The notes below the pieces were generated by a model, which was given only the letters and a program-made list of their open reading frames with translations, was not told the DNA's origin and made no database searches. From Dehalococcoidia bacterium (GTDB taxonomy: Bacteria; Chloroflexota; Dehalococcoidia; GIF9; AB-539-J10), in contig JAUVXS010000104.1 of NCBI GenBank assembly GCA_030603485.1, forward strand, positions 1 through 6,178: 6,178 nucleotides of DNA. The letters run 5' to 3'. Shown one piece after another: positions 1 through 4,694 of this stretch (positions are counted from its first letter, which is position 1; each line of letters opens with the position of its first letter). The position numbers and the translations under genes were made by a program.

Positions 1-1
1 T

Positions 2-361
2 TTTTGCGAACGCGCTGGAGGGATCTGGGATCTTGTCCAAAAACCAAATACACCGGAGGCTAAGGATATTGCCATTGAAGAGGCTGGAAACTGCCCATCA
101 GGTCGCTTGGTAGTATGGGATAAAAACGGCAACAAAATTGAACCCAAATTTGAACTGTCTATCGCTTTGGTCGAAGATCCTCAAGAAGGCGTGCAGGGTC
201 CAATCTGGGTGCGTGGCGGTATTCCTATTGAATCAGCTAATGGTACCATCTACGAGATTCGTAATAGAATTACTCTTTGCCGCTGTGGTAGAAGTTCCAA
301 CAAGCCCTTCTGCGATGGTGGCCACTGCAATACACAATTGGATCATTCTTCATCTAAGTAA
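2..361 (+). CDS. CDGSH iron-sulfur domain protein, 3' part (5' end outside window)
   Basis: The frame is open from the left edge, so only the last 119 residues are visible. An N-terminal stretch with a Cys at visible residue 2 and the motif NCPSGRLVVWD (residues 30-40) matches the divergent 4Fe-4S mono-cluster region often fused to CDGSH domains. A CDGSH-type 2Fe-2S motif follows: C93-x-C95-x8-C104-D-G-G-H108, with Cys3-His1 ligands. The family form is C-D-G-S/A/T-H, so Gly in place of Ser is a mild variant. The segment between them (GPIWVRGGIPIES) is typical of this two-domain family. The role is probably electron transfer or Fe-S handling in the cytoplasm; the exact partner is unknown. An in-frame ATG at 107 falls between the two conserved regions and is not the real start. 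The gene converges on the decayed tmRNA tail at 507-544. Confidence 0.88.
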   Translation, partial: FCERAGGIWDLVQKPNTPEAKDIAIEEAGNCPSGRLVVWDKNGNKIEPKFELSIALVEDPQEGVQGPIWVRGGIPIESANGTIYEIRNRITLCRCGRSSNKPFCDGGHCNTQLDHSSSK

Positions 362-408
362 CGGGAGTCCATTTTGTCTCATTAACGGAAAAATCTGACG
401 AGGTTTAC

Positions 409-444
409 CAAATGGACGGGGAGATCGGGGTTTCGTCCAATTTG
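409..444 (+). other. Imperfect hairpin downstream of the CDGSH gene
   Basis: CAAATGGACG (409-418) pairs with CGTCCAATTTG (434-444) with one bulged base and a 15-nt loop. It starts 48 nt after the CDGSH stop codon. No T-run follows on either strand, so it is not a canonical rho-independent terminator; it may protect or define the 3' end of the CDGSH mRNA. The rest of the gene-free stretch 362-745 holds the terminator at 460-489, the tmRNA tail at 507-544 and a short open frame on the minus strand (556-696). Confidence 0.35.
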
Positions 445-459
445 CATAACCTCTAAATG

Positions 460-489
460 AAAAAGCGCCAGCAGTGAAAAGCTAGCGCC
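460..489 (-). terminator. Rho-independent terminator, probably the original ssrA terminator
   Basis: Read on the minus strand, a 9-bp stem (GGCGCTAGC with GCTGGCGCT, including two G-U wobbles) closes an 8-nt loop and is followed by a run of five T (464-460). Both mismatches on the plus strand become G-U pairs only in the minus-strand RNA, which supports that direction. It lies about 15-20 nt beyond the position corresponding to the tmRNA 3' end in the decayed copy at 507-544. It therefore looks like the native terminator of ssrA, now about 3.1 kb from the working gene. Confidence 0.7.
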
Positions 490-506
490 TCTTAGTGTTT
501 TCAGAC

Positions 507-544
507 TGGAGGCGGGGGAAAGCTGAACTCCCCATCCAAAAGAA
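507..544 (-). repeat. Decayed copy of the tmRNA 3' end (outer attachment-site remnant)
   Basis: Thirty-five of 38 positions match the intact tmRNA gene at 3599-3636, covering the acceptor-stem 3' strand, the T arm and the adjoining GGAC. The mismatches fall at the bases equivalent to 3612, 3615 and 3626. The CCA end is lost: the acceptor strand CGCCTCC and its following A are followed by GTC. One T-stem pair is weakened to G-U. Similarity stops abruptly at 545. The orientation is the same as the intact gene. I read it as the outer attachment site left by integration at ssrA, with decay expected once it no longer serves a working RNA. Confidence 0.85.
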
Positions 545-555
545 TTTTGAATAAT

Positions 556-696
556 CTAAGAGGAAGGCGGGCTTTGGCGGTAGCGTTTCACTAGCTTTGA
601 CCAGTAAAATATGTCAACCACCGAGCCATTACATCTCATTTGAGCCAGGGATATTTGGAGACTCTGAAGGGATTGCAGTTGGCCTAAGATGCAAGC
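556..696 (-). pseudogene. Short open frame ending beside the outer att copy; possible recombinase-gene tail
   Basis: A 46-codon stretch on the minus strand is open between TGA (699-697) and TAG (558-556) and ends 11 nt before the tmRNA remnant. Its end reads DIFYWSKLVKRYRQSPPSS. It has no convincing start codon or ribosome binding site. I do not recognise the peptide. It is listed because the last part of the gene closest to an attachment site is often the integrase, and because the second att copy has a comparable TAG-terminated frame at nearly the same distance (TAG at 2189-2187). It could equally be noncoding. Confidence 0.2.
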
Positions 697-745
697 TCAA
701 CCGGGCGGTTTCCACGTGCATTAGAGTGACAAGTTAACCAAAGAA

Positions 746-1786
746 TTATATTTGGGGTATATTTAACTCACTAATAACCTTATCAATGGGATTCGCATTG
801 GTATAATCTCCTCCACCAGAAAAAAGAAGTCCTACTGGCTCGTTAGTTTCAGCATCTACAACAAGCGAGCCAGAATCTCCTGGTGCTGAAAATCTTCCGT
901 GTAGCCCCTTAATTCTAACTTGATCTTCAAACCAAGCATTTTGACCACCGGGATACCCACTAATCCACGCATCATATGAAACAGATATAATCTGCCCCAC
1001 AGTGTAATGTGATGTTCTTCCCATTTTACAAACACGCCTTCCTATCAATGACAAGCGCTTAATAAAATTCCAAGAAGTATCGTGATAATATTTAGGATAT
1101 CCAACCCAGTGAATCTCTCTATTTGCACCATTAAAATCATCATTTACTTGTGCAATAGCAGCATCCACATAATTTGTATTACGTATAGTTATTGTCATAG
1201 GGCCAAATGGTGTCGGTATTGTTATCGTTCTAGATCCAAACTCTAGTGGCACAAAATCACTTAATGAAGCGACAACATCATTGACAGGATGGCCTCCGTC
1301 TGCTTGGCTAGGTTGAATAATGTTAGTACCCATCGCGAGCTGATTGGAATCTGCTAATACATGATTATTACTGAGGATATAGGTGTTATTATCATTTAAC
1401 GTTACACAGACTCCGAGAGTACCGGAATACCACACGTTATGTGGACTGATGCTAGGGCCACCAATTAAAGGTCTAACCCGCAAATCAAATCTATGGATTC
1501 GATCAATTTTACCCTCTTCAACGTCTACAGACACTTGCTTACCATCTATTTCGACAGTTGATGGAATTAAATCAGTTTCTGAGAGAAACTCCTTTTCTAT
1601 TTTTTTGGAGACATATACTTTTACGACTTTTTCTTTCGTAACCTTTCCACCTTTTACTCTTAGACCTACATCCAGACCTATAACGTTAGGTTTTGATCTT
1701 ATCAATAGCCTATTAGCATCTTTTGCTCTAATAAGTAACTCATATTCTTTTGACTCGGGGGATAATCTTTCACGCTTCATAGCCAT
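746..1786 (-). CDS. Trypsin-like serine protease, no signal peptide (island cargo)
   Basis: 346 residues. The chymotrypsin-fold triad is visible: His142 in LSNNHVLA, Asp208 in NYVDAAIA and Ser305 in APGDSGSLVV. The oxyanion-hole GDSG, the FEDQ segment before it and the C-terminal GLLFSGGGDYTNANPI block match a common group of bacterial trypsin-like proteases, some annotated as Nal1-like. Residues 33-90 (VIGLDVGLRVKGGK, then VVKVYVSKKI and a VEIDGKQVSVDVEEG stretch) form the N-terminal domain that usually precedes the protease in this group. There is no hydrophobic signal or membrane segment, so the product is probably cytoplasmic. The ATG at 1786 is chosen because AGGAGG sits 6 nt upstream. 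It is the only convincing gene between the two att remnants, has its own promoter (2055-2084) and a long structured leader, and is visibly more AT-rich than smpB, all consistent with island cargo. The substrate is unknown. Confidence 0.9.
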   Translation of the reverse strand: MAMKRERLSPESKEYELLIRAKDANRLLIRSKPNVIGLDVGLRVKGGKVTKEKVVKVYVSKKIEKEFLSETDLIPSTVEIDGKQVSVDVEEGKIDRIHRFDLRVRPLIGGPSISPHNVWYSGTLGVCVTLNDNNTYILSNNHVLADSNQLAMGTNIIQPSQADGGHPVNDVVASLSDFVPLEFGSRTITIPTPFGPMTITIRNTNYVDAAIAQVNDDFNGANREIHWVGYPKYYHDTSWNFIKRLSLIGRRVCKMGRTSHYTVGQIISVSYDAWISGYPGGQNAWFEDQVRIKGLHGRFSAPGDSGSLVVDAETNEPVGLLFSGGGDYTNANPIDKVISELNIPQI

Positions 1787-1792
1787 AATTCG

Positions 1793-1798
1793 CCTCCT
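1793..1798 (-). promoter_or_regulatory. Strong ribosome binding site of the protease gene
   Basis: AGGAGG on the minus strand, preceded by AA, is 6 nt before the ATG at 1786. It decides that start over the second ATG two codons later. Confidence 0.8.
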
Positions 1799-1931
1799 TT
1801 CAACTAAATTAAGTCTTAGAACTCCCTAATGAAGTTATCTCAGCACCATCCTATCCAAGCTATAATACTAATTCCACTTACCTCTCATTGGTATCACCTC
1901 CCTTAAATCATTTACTCAAGCTAGAATAAAG

Positions 1932-1976
1932 AAGGCACTGGCCACCGCCGTCTTAACCAGCGGTTCTAGTGCCCTT
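1932..1976 (-). terminator. Two-part hairpin in the protease leader, possible attenuator
   Basis: Outer arms AAGGCACT (1932-1939) and AGTGCCCTT (1968-1976) pair with one bulge; inside them ACCGC (1944-1948) pairs with GCGGT (1960-1964). On the minus strand the 3' arm runs into TTCTTTATT, T-rich but not a clean T-run, so termination may be partial. On the plus strand CTTGTTT follows, so weak bidirectional activity is possible. Confidence 0.45.
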
Positions 1977-1997
1977 GTTTCATCTCTTCAACCTTCC

Positions 1998-2022
1998 GAA
2001 CCTACAATACAGTGTATGGTTC
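1998..2022 (-). promoter_or_regulatory. Leader hairpin near the 5' end of the protease transcript
   Basis: GAACC and TACA pair with TGTA and GGTTC around a 6-nt loop, giving nine base pairs with one bulged base. It would begin about 26 nt after the predicted transcription start. It may stabilise the 5' end or form part of a switch with the second hairpin. Confidence 0.4.
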
Positions 2023-2054
2023 ACCTACGGTTATATGTTGTTCCTGTGCGAATA

Positions 2055-2084
2055 ATTCTAACATTATTTCCTTTGATTTGTCAA
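2055..2084 (-). promoter_or_regulatory. Near-consensus sigma-70 promoter for the protease gene
   Basis: Perfect -35 TTGACA (2084-2079), an 18-nt spacer, then -10 TAGAAT (2060-2055, 5 of 6). The predicted start is about 2048. It lies within 50 nt of the inner att remnant, so the element brings its own promoter and does not rely on read-through from ssrA. Confidence 0.7.
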
Positions 2085-2131
2085 TACCCTTAATTCATTA
2101 AACAAAAAGGGCTAGCGTTGTTACTACTACT

Positions 2132-2148
2132 TGGTGGAGGCGGGGGAG
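2132..2148 (-). repeat. 17-nt exact copy of the tmRNA 3' end (inner attachment-site remnant)
   Basis: On the minus strand it reads CTCCCCCGCCTCCACCA, identical to the last 17 nt of the intact tmRNA gene (3596-3612), and it begins exactly at the CCA end. The flanks diverge immediately on both sides. An exact 17-mer in the same orientation is very unlikely by chance in 6 kb. It marks the junction between the two inserted elements. Confidence 0.85.
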
Positions 2149-2497
2149 GCCCCAACTACATCACACCGAAGTCAATTCTCCGCATTCTACGCCAAAGAAG
2201 GGCCTTGGCAGTGGTGTTCAGATAAATTATACCTACATATAGAACAAATTTAAAGCTTCTTTTCCACTTTCTGTCTACATTCTAAAACCGCAGGGGCTTT
2301 TGTTATATCTGAAAACCTGGTTAGATTTTCCTCCCCTCTCCTATGTCGTGTTAAAATGTGGAAGGGGAGCTATTCGTTCCTGGAAGCCAAAGTGCAATAA
2401 GAATAGCTGGAATTAACATCATGGTAGAAAACGTTACGAAAGAGGAAATTAGATTACGAGTATGACTATAAGTGTTACATAACTCGGAGGTATTTAT
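2149..2497. other. Gene-free stretch between the inner att copy and the small membrane-protein operon
   Basis: No supported gene is visible on either strand. It contains a segment around 2197-2220 that resembles the sequence at 563-587 beside the outer att copy, and an inverted repeat CTCCCCT (2331-2337) / AGGGGAG (2363-2369) with a 25-nt loop. A weak promoter-like pair for the + operon (TTGTTA at 2300, TAGATT at 2322, spacing 16) is not convincing. Confidence 0.5.
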
Positions 2498-2674
2498 ATG
2501 AAGGAAGCTGCTAAGTTAATTGCTTTTATCTTATTGGGCATAGGAACTATTGGTCTTCTAGTGAATGAGTTTGTTACCGACTGGGGTAGGGGTGTTACTA
2601 TTACGTTTGCTTGCCTCAATGTATTGGGATTCGTGCTCTTGGCTTTTACAGCTCGGAGCATAGGAAAACGATGA
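2498..2674 (+). CDS. 58-residue two-helix membrane protein (hypothetical)
   Basis: An ATG 7 nt after a clear GGAGG (2486-2490) opens a 58-codon frame ending in TGA. Two hydrophobic segments are visible, about residues 6-22 and 32-51, separated by an acidic and polar turn (NEFVTDWGRG), with a basic C-terminal tail (ARSIGKR). By the positive-inside rule both ends are probably cytoplasmic. I do not recognise a family. The next gene, a PH-like membrane protein, starts 24 nt downstream on the same strand, so the two are probably one operon and may act together in the membrane. It lies in the inner inserted element. Confidence 0.7.
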   Translation: MKEAAKLIAFILLGIGTIGLLVNEFVTDWGRGVTITFACLNVLGFVLLAFTARSIGKR

Positions 2675-2698
2675 AGATAAGGAAGGATAACCAACATT

Positions 2699-3127
2699 TT
2701 GATCTACGAGGATACGCCAAAATATGATCTATGGCTCAAACTCATACTGGGCGGTGTATTAGCCCTTACTTTGATATTAGGGATAATTTTCATTTCCCAG
2801 GATAGTGAAGCAGCTTTGGTAATGTTTGGGGTAACGCTTTTTGATGCTCTATTGTTTAAAGCAATTCTGCCACGGCTATTTCAGATATATCAGGACAGGG
2901 TAAGAATAGTGTTAGGTGGACCATTAGCTATAAATATCCCGTTTTCTAACATACAGACTGTAAGGACGGTTTCAGTTCGCAAGGTTTTTGTTTATTGGGG
3001 GAACCGTTTTGCCACTTCAACACATACTATCGTGGAAATAGTTCCTAAGAAAGGCTTGGGTTGGATTATATCACCAGCCAACAGAGATATGTTTCTGGAG
3101 CAGCTTAATCAAGCTCTTTCGCAATAG
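2699..3127 (+). CDS. Membrane protein with bacterial PH-like domain
   Basis: 142 residues. Two hydrophobic segments (about 12-33 and 38-58) precede a cytoplasmic domain from about 62 to the end. The pattern DRVRIVLGG, PFSNIQTVR, TIVEIVPKKGLGWIISPANRDMF and a terminal amphipathic helix (LEQLNQALS) is that of small bacterial PH domains, which pack beta strands against one C-terminal helix. The function of such proteins is generally unknown; membrane stress or protein-protein roles are proposed for relatives. The start is uncertain: TTG at 2699 is the most upstream plausible codon and lies 12 nt after GGAAGG (2681-2686), a longish spacing. It is probably cotranscribed with the 58-residue membrane protein just upstream. 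Confidence 0.75.
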   Translation: MIYEDTPKYDLWLKLILGGVLALTLILGIIFISQDSEAALVMFGVTLFDALLFKAILPRLFQIYQDRVRIVLGGPLAINIPFSNIQTVRTVSVRKVFVYWGNRFATSTHTIVEIVPKKGLGWIISPANRDMFLEQLNQALSQ

Positions 3128-3247
3128 TTAAAACAAGAGTCAGATTTGATGCTGCCACCTTCAGCTTATGAGCCCAAAGAGCCCAGTAGATATCAAATTA
3201 TGCAGTGCGGTGGATTGCGTAAGTTAAGTTAGCTAAAGCTTGAGTTG

Positions 3248-3460
3248 CTATTTAGAAGAGTCTTTGTGTTCATTGCTTGTGAGCTTCTTGCTACGTTGCC
3301 AAAAACCAATACTAAGAATGGTTAACGCGATTCCAATCGGCAGATAAACTCCGATTTTACCGCTAATTACACTTACTATAATGAAGATGAGCCCACTAAT
3401 TGCAAAGAGTGTAGCAGCAGTTTTGTATGATTTGGAATTCCTGGATGGTTTACTATTCAC
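3248..3460 (-). CDS. 70-residue two-helix membrane protein (hypothetical)
   Basis: The start is GTG at 3460. A basic, serine-rich head (residues 1-13, NSKPSRNSKSYK) precedes two hydrophobic segments, about 14-33 and 37-54, joined by the short SGKIG turn, then a charged tail (QRSKKL and KDSSK). Both ends are predicted to be cytoplasmic. Composition and topology support a real small membrane protein, but no family is recognised. The ribosome binding site is weak: AGAGGA lies 13 nt upstream. It is the first gene downstream of the tmRNA 3' end on the same strand, 135 nt away, and no convincing terminator lies between, so read-through from ssrA could contribute to expression. It converges with the PH-domain operon. 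Confidence 0.6.
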   Translation of the reverse strand: MNSKPSRNSKSYKTAATLFAISGLIFIIVSVISGKIGVYLPIGIALTILSIGFWQRSKKLTSNEHKDSSK

Positions 3461-3595
3461 TATGAAAGTTTATATCCTCTACTGGGCGTTGCATCTAGTT
3501 TATTTTATGTTCCTTTGGCAGTAAACATGCCACCATTTGCATCTCACCTAAATCCTATTTATGCAAAGAACGCTGGCGTCTCTAATTATTGTCAA

Positions 3596-3612
3596 TGGTG
3601 GAGGCGGGGGAG
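3596..3612 (-). repeat. Active-copy attachment core inside the tmRNA 3' end
   Basis: These last 17 nt of the tmRNA gene are the segment repeated exactly at 2132-2148; the wider 3599-3636 matches 507-544. Integration here keeps the tmRNA functional because the element restores the 3' end. On the element side a GCTGGCG motif (3572-3578) lies 24 nt away, comparable with GCTAGCG 21 nt from the inner copy and 23 nt from the outer one. Confidence 0.7.
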
Positions 3613-3825
3613 AGTTGAACTCCCCGTCCAAAAGAAGGTTGCCAGAATATCCTACAAGCTTAGTCAGCTCCTTTTGTCTTATCTAGCTTTCATCTGCTGA
3701 CCGAATCCAGCTAGACCAGCCAATGCTTCTTAGCCAACCCCTATCGGCATCAGGATTGGAGCACCTCGATTTTTTCTGACACCTACTCCCAAGCTTCGAG
3801 GAGAGCTCAGGTTAGATGTGAACCA

Positions 3826-3846
3826 TTAAGCGTAAACAGGTTCGCC
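3826..3846 (-). other. tmRNA tag-peptide frame, GEPVYA then TAA
   Basis: After PK1 and an AAAAATAACT spacer, the frame GGC GAA CCT GTT TAC GCT TAA gives GEPVYA. The spacer aligns with the E. coli AAAAAAUAGUC, with U at -5 and A at -4 before the resume codon. From memory the Dehalococcoides tag is GERELVLAG, which shares the Gly-Glu start. Six residues would be short for a tag. The same frame is open upstream to GCA (3858), but that codon lies inside the PK1 stem. The alternative GCG (3845) would give a 12-residue tag ending in LT, less tag-like. Confidence 0.6.
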
Positions 3847-3954
3847 AGTTATTTTTGCCACTTGTTTTATGAGGTTAGTGGCACCTCAGCCTGCAATTCT
3901 GTAGGCCTCCCCCTGTCGAACCCACGCGCCCCCATGTTCCAGCCTGCTTTCCCG

Positions 3955-4416
3955 TCACCTCCTTCTATACTTCAGCGCCCGCTCCATCTCCCTTGCTGCG
4001 TCCCGCCGGGCGATAGCCTCCCTTTTATCGTAAACTTTCTTCCCTTTGGCCACCCCCAGTTCTACCTTAGCCACCCCATGTTTAATATACAGCTTCAAGG
4101 GCACTAAAGTCAAACCCTTCTGCATGACCTTGCCGGCAAGGTCATCAATCTCTCTTCTATGCAGAAGAAGCTTCCGAGGTCTGATTGGCTCATGAGTGTT
4201 ATAGCTGGCAGCATCATAAGAAGCAATATGGCTATTATAGAGCCACAGTTCACCATTTTCCGGCCTGGCATAGGCATCACTCAGATTTACCTTGCCTGCC
4301 CTGATGGATTTAATCTCGGAACCTTTGAGAACAATACCAGCCTCGAAGCTCTCCTGGATATGATAGTCGTAGCGAGCTTTGCGATTAACGGTTATCACGC
4401 CGGAACCTTTGACCAT
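3955..4416 (-). CDS. smpB: SsrA-binding protein SmpB
   Basis: 153 residues, the normal family length. SmpB binds the tRNA-like domain of tmRNA and takes the place of the codon-anticodon arm in the stalled ribosome. Hallmarks in order: NRKARYDYHI (11-20), GIVLKGSEIKSIRAGKVNLSD (27-47), the HEPIRPRKLLLHRREI core (75-90), and the basic tail GVAKGKKVYDKREAIARRDA (121-140) that folds into the mRNA channel. The ATG at 4416 is the only good start because an in-frame TAA lies five codons upstream. No Shine-Dalgarno sequence precedes it; instead an extended -10 promoter sits so close that the mRNA may be leaderless. The last codons and stop read AGAAGGAGGTGA, a strong anti-16S match, probably incidental. 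The tmRNA gene follows 21 nt downstream. Confidence 0.97.
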   Translation of the reverse strand: MVKGSGVITVNRKARYDYHIQESFEAGIVLKGSEIKSIRAGKVNLSDAYARPENGELWLYNSHIASYDAASYNTHEPIRPRKLLLHRREIDDLAGKVMQKGLTLVPLKLYIKHGVAKVELGVAKGKKVYDKREAIARRDAAREMERALKYRRR

Positions 4417-4422
4417 AAAGCA

Positions 4423-4451
4423 ATTTTAGCACCGGGATACAGGGCGGGCAA
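4423..4451 (-). promoter_or_regulatory. Extended -10 promoter of smpB, possibly giving a leaderless mRNA
   Basis: TTGCCC (4451-4446, 4 of 6) is separated by 17 nt from TAAAAT (4428-4423, 5 of 6), which is preceded by TGC, the extended -10 form. Only six bases lie between the -10 box and the A of the smpB ATG, so transcription would start at or next to the start codon. This fits the absence of a ribosome binding site. Confidence 0.45.
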
Positions 4452-4487
4452 TTTATGATACACTTCCCGACAAACGACCAGTGTCCC

Positions 4488-4516
4488 AGAGATTGCCACA
4501 GTTCGCTCGCAATGAC
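4488..4516. repeat. Partial copy of the palindromic REP-like repeat
   Basis: AGAGATTGCCACAGTTCGCTCGCAATGAC corresponds to the right half of the complete repeat at 4551-4621 with a shortened middle. Further degenerate traces of the AATGAC end occur at 4535-4540 and 4664-4669. Confidence 0.65.
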
Positions 4517-4550
4517 GAAAGAGAGGTAGCTCAGAATGACACCTCATCCT

Positions 4551-4621
4551 GTCATTGCAAGGAGCCTAGTGACGAAGCAATCCTAGAGATTGCCACGCAC
4601 TTTTCAGGTGCTCGCAATGAC
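4551..4621. repeat. Palindromic REP-like / miniature repeat
   Basis: The 71-nt unit begins GTCATTGC and ends GCAATGAC, a perfect terminal inverted repeat. GAGC and GCTC lie just inside, and the centre reads GAAGCAATCCTAGAGATTGCCAC, itself a partial palindrome. This layout is that of a widespread intergenic repeat seen in many bacterial genomes, where it gives spurious reading frames containing phrases like KEPSDEAI. The inverted structure would form a long hairpin in RNA. It separates smpB from the 53-residue protein gene. Confidence 0.75.
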
Positions 4622-4694
4622 AAAAAAGGAAGTGGCTCGGAAAGACAAAAACGAAGGGCCAGCAATGACGATTCGAGTCGCTAGCCGACCGCAG

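Larger units (their letters stand above)
1787..2048 (-). promoter_or_regulatory. Long structured 5' leader of the protease mRNA
   Basis: From the expected transcription start (about 2048) to the ATG is about 260 nt, unusually long. It contains two hairpins (1998-2022 and 1932-1976) and two spare translation signals. The first is an AAAGGA followed 4 nt later by a 20-codon ATG frame (2065-2003), most of which lies after the predicted start site, so it is doubtful. The second is GGAGGTGAT followed by an ATG opening the 5-codon frame MRGKW-N-stop at about 1892-1875. The order hairpin, hairpin with T-rich tail, mini-ORF, then gene resembles an attenuator or a cis-regulatory RNA. I do not recognise a known riboswitch class. 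The inner ACCGC half-stem recalls T-box antiterminators, but the T-box consensus is not met. Confidence 0.45.
3596..3933 (-). ncRNA. ssrA: Transfer-messenger RNA (tmRNA), one-piece, CCA encoded
   Basis: tmRNA works with SmpB to rescue ribosomes stalled on broken mRNAs. The 5' end GGGGGCG pairs fully with CGCCTCC before ACCA, giving a 7-bp acceptor stem with the G3-U wobble that directs alanine charging. The 5' conserved GGGTTCGACAGGG block is at about 3923-3911. The T arm (GGGAG, loop TTCAACT, CTCCC) is intact. Pseudoknot PK1 is clear: TGAGGT with ACCTCA and GCCACT with AGTGGC (3857-3888). Ten nt later comes the probable resume codon GGC (3846). The length of 338 nt is normal. It starts 21 nt after the smpB stop, so the two may share a transcript. 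The last 17-38 nt are duplicated at 2132 and 507, marking this gene as an integration target. Confidence 0.95.

Noticed and set aside
411..424. TGGACGGGGAG on the plus strand, an 11-nt match in inverted orientation to the tmRNA T arm
   Set aside because: Too short to call an inverted att copy, and no wider similarity follows. It is part of the hairpin at 409-444.
1383..1829. Plus-strand 148-codon frame
   Set aside because: It lies antisense to the serine protease gene; the protease has the full catalytic triad and ribosome binding site.
1925..1980. T-box riboswitch in the protease leader
   Set aside because: Only an ACCGC half-stem recalls the antiterminator; the conserved T-box sequence and a plausible amino-acid gene are missing.
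2494..2697. Minus-strand 67-codon frame
   Set aside because: It is antisense to the 58-residue membrane protein, which has the better start signal and a clear two-span layout.
3515..3700. Plus-strand 61-codon frame containing WWRRGRVELPV
   Set aside because: It runs antisense through the tmRNA 3' end; this phrase is a typical artefact of translating tRNA-like 3' ends.
3862..4107. Plus-strand 81-codon frame rich in Pro and Ser
   Set aside because: It is antisense to the tmRNA 5' region and the smpB 3' end, with no ribosome binding site.
4159..4458. Plus-strand 99-codon open frame opposite smpB
   Set aside because: It is the antisense shadow of smpB, whose protein is unmistakable.
4481..4684. 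Plus-strand 67-codon frame with KEPSDEAI-like text
   Set aside because: It is a translation of the REP-like repeats, a known source of spurious genes.
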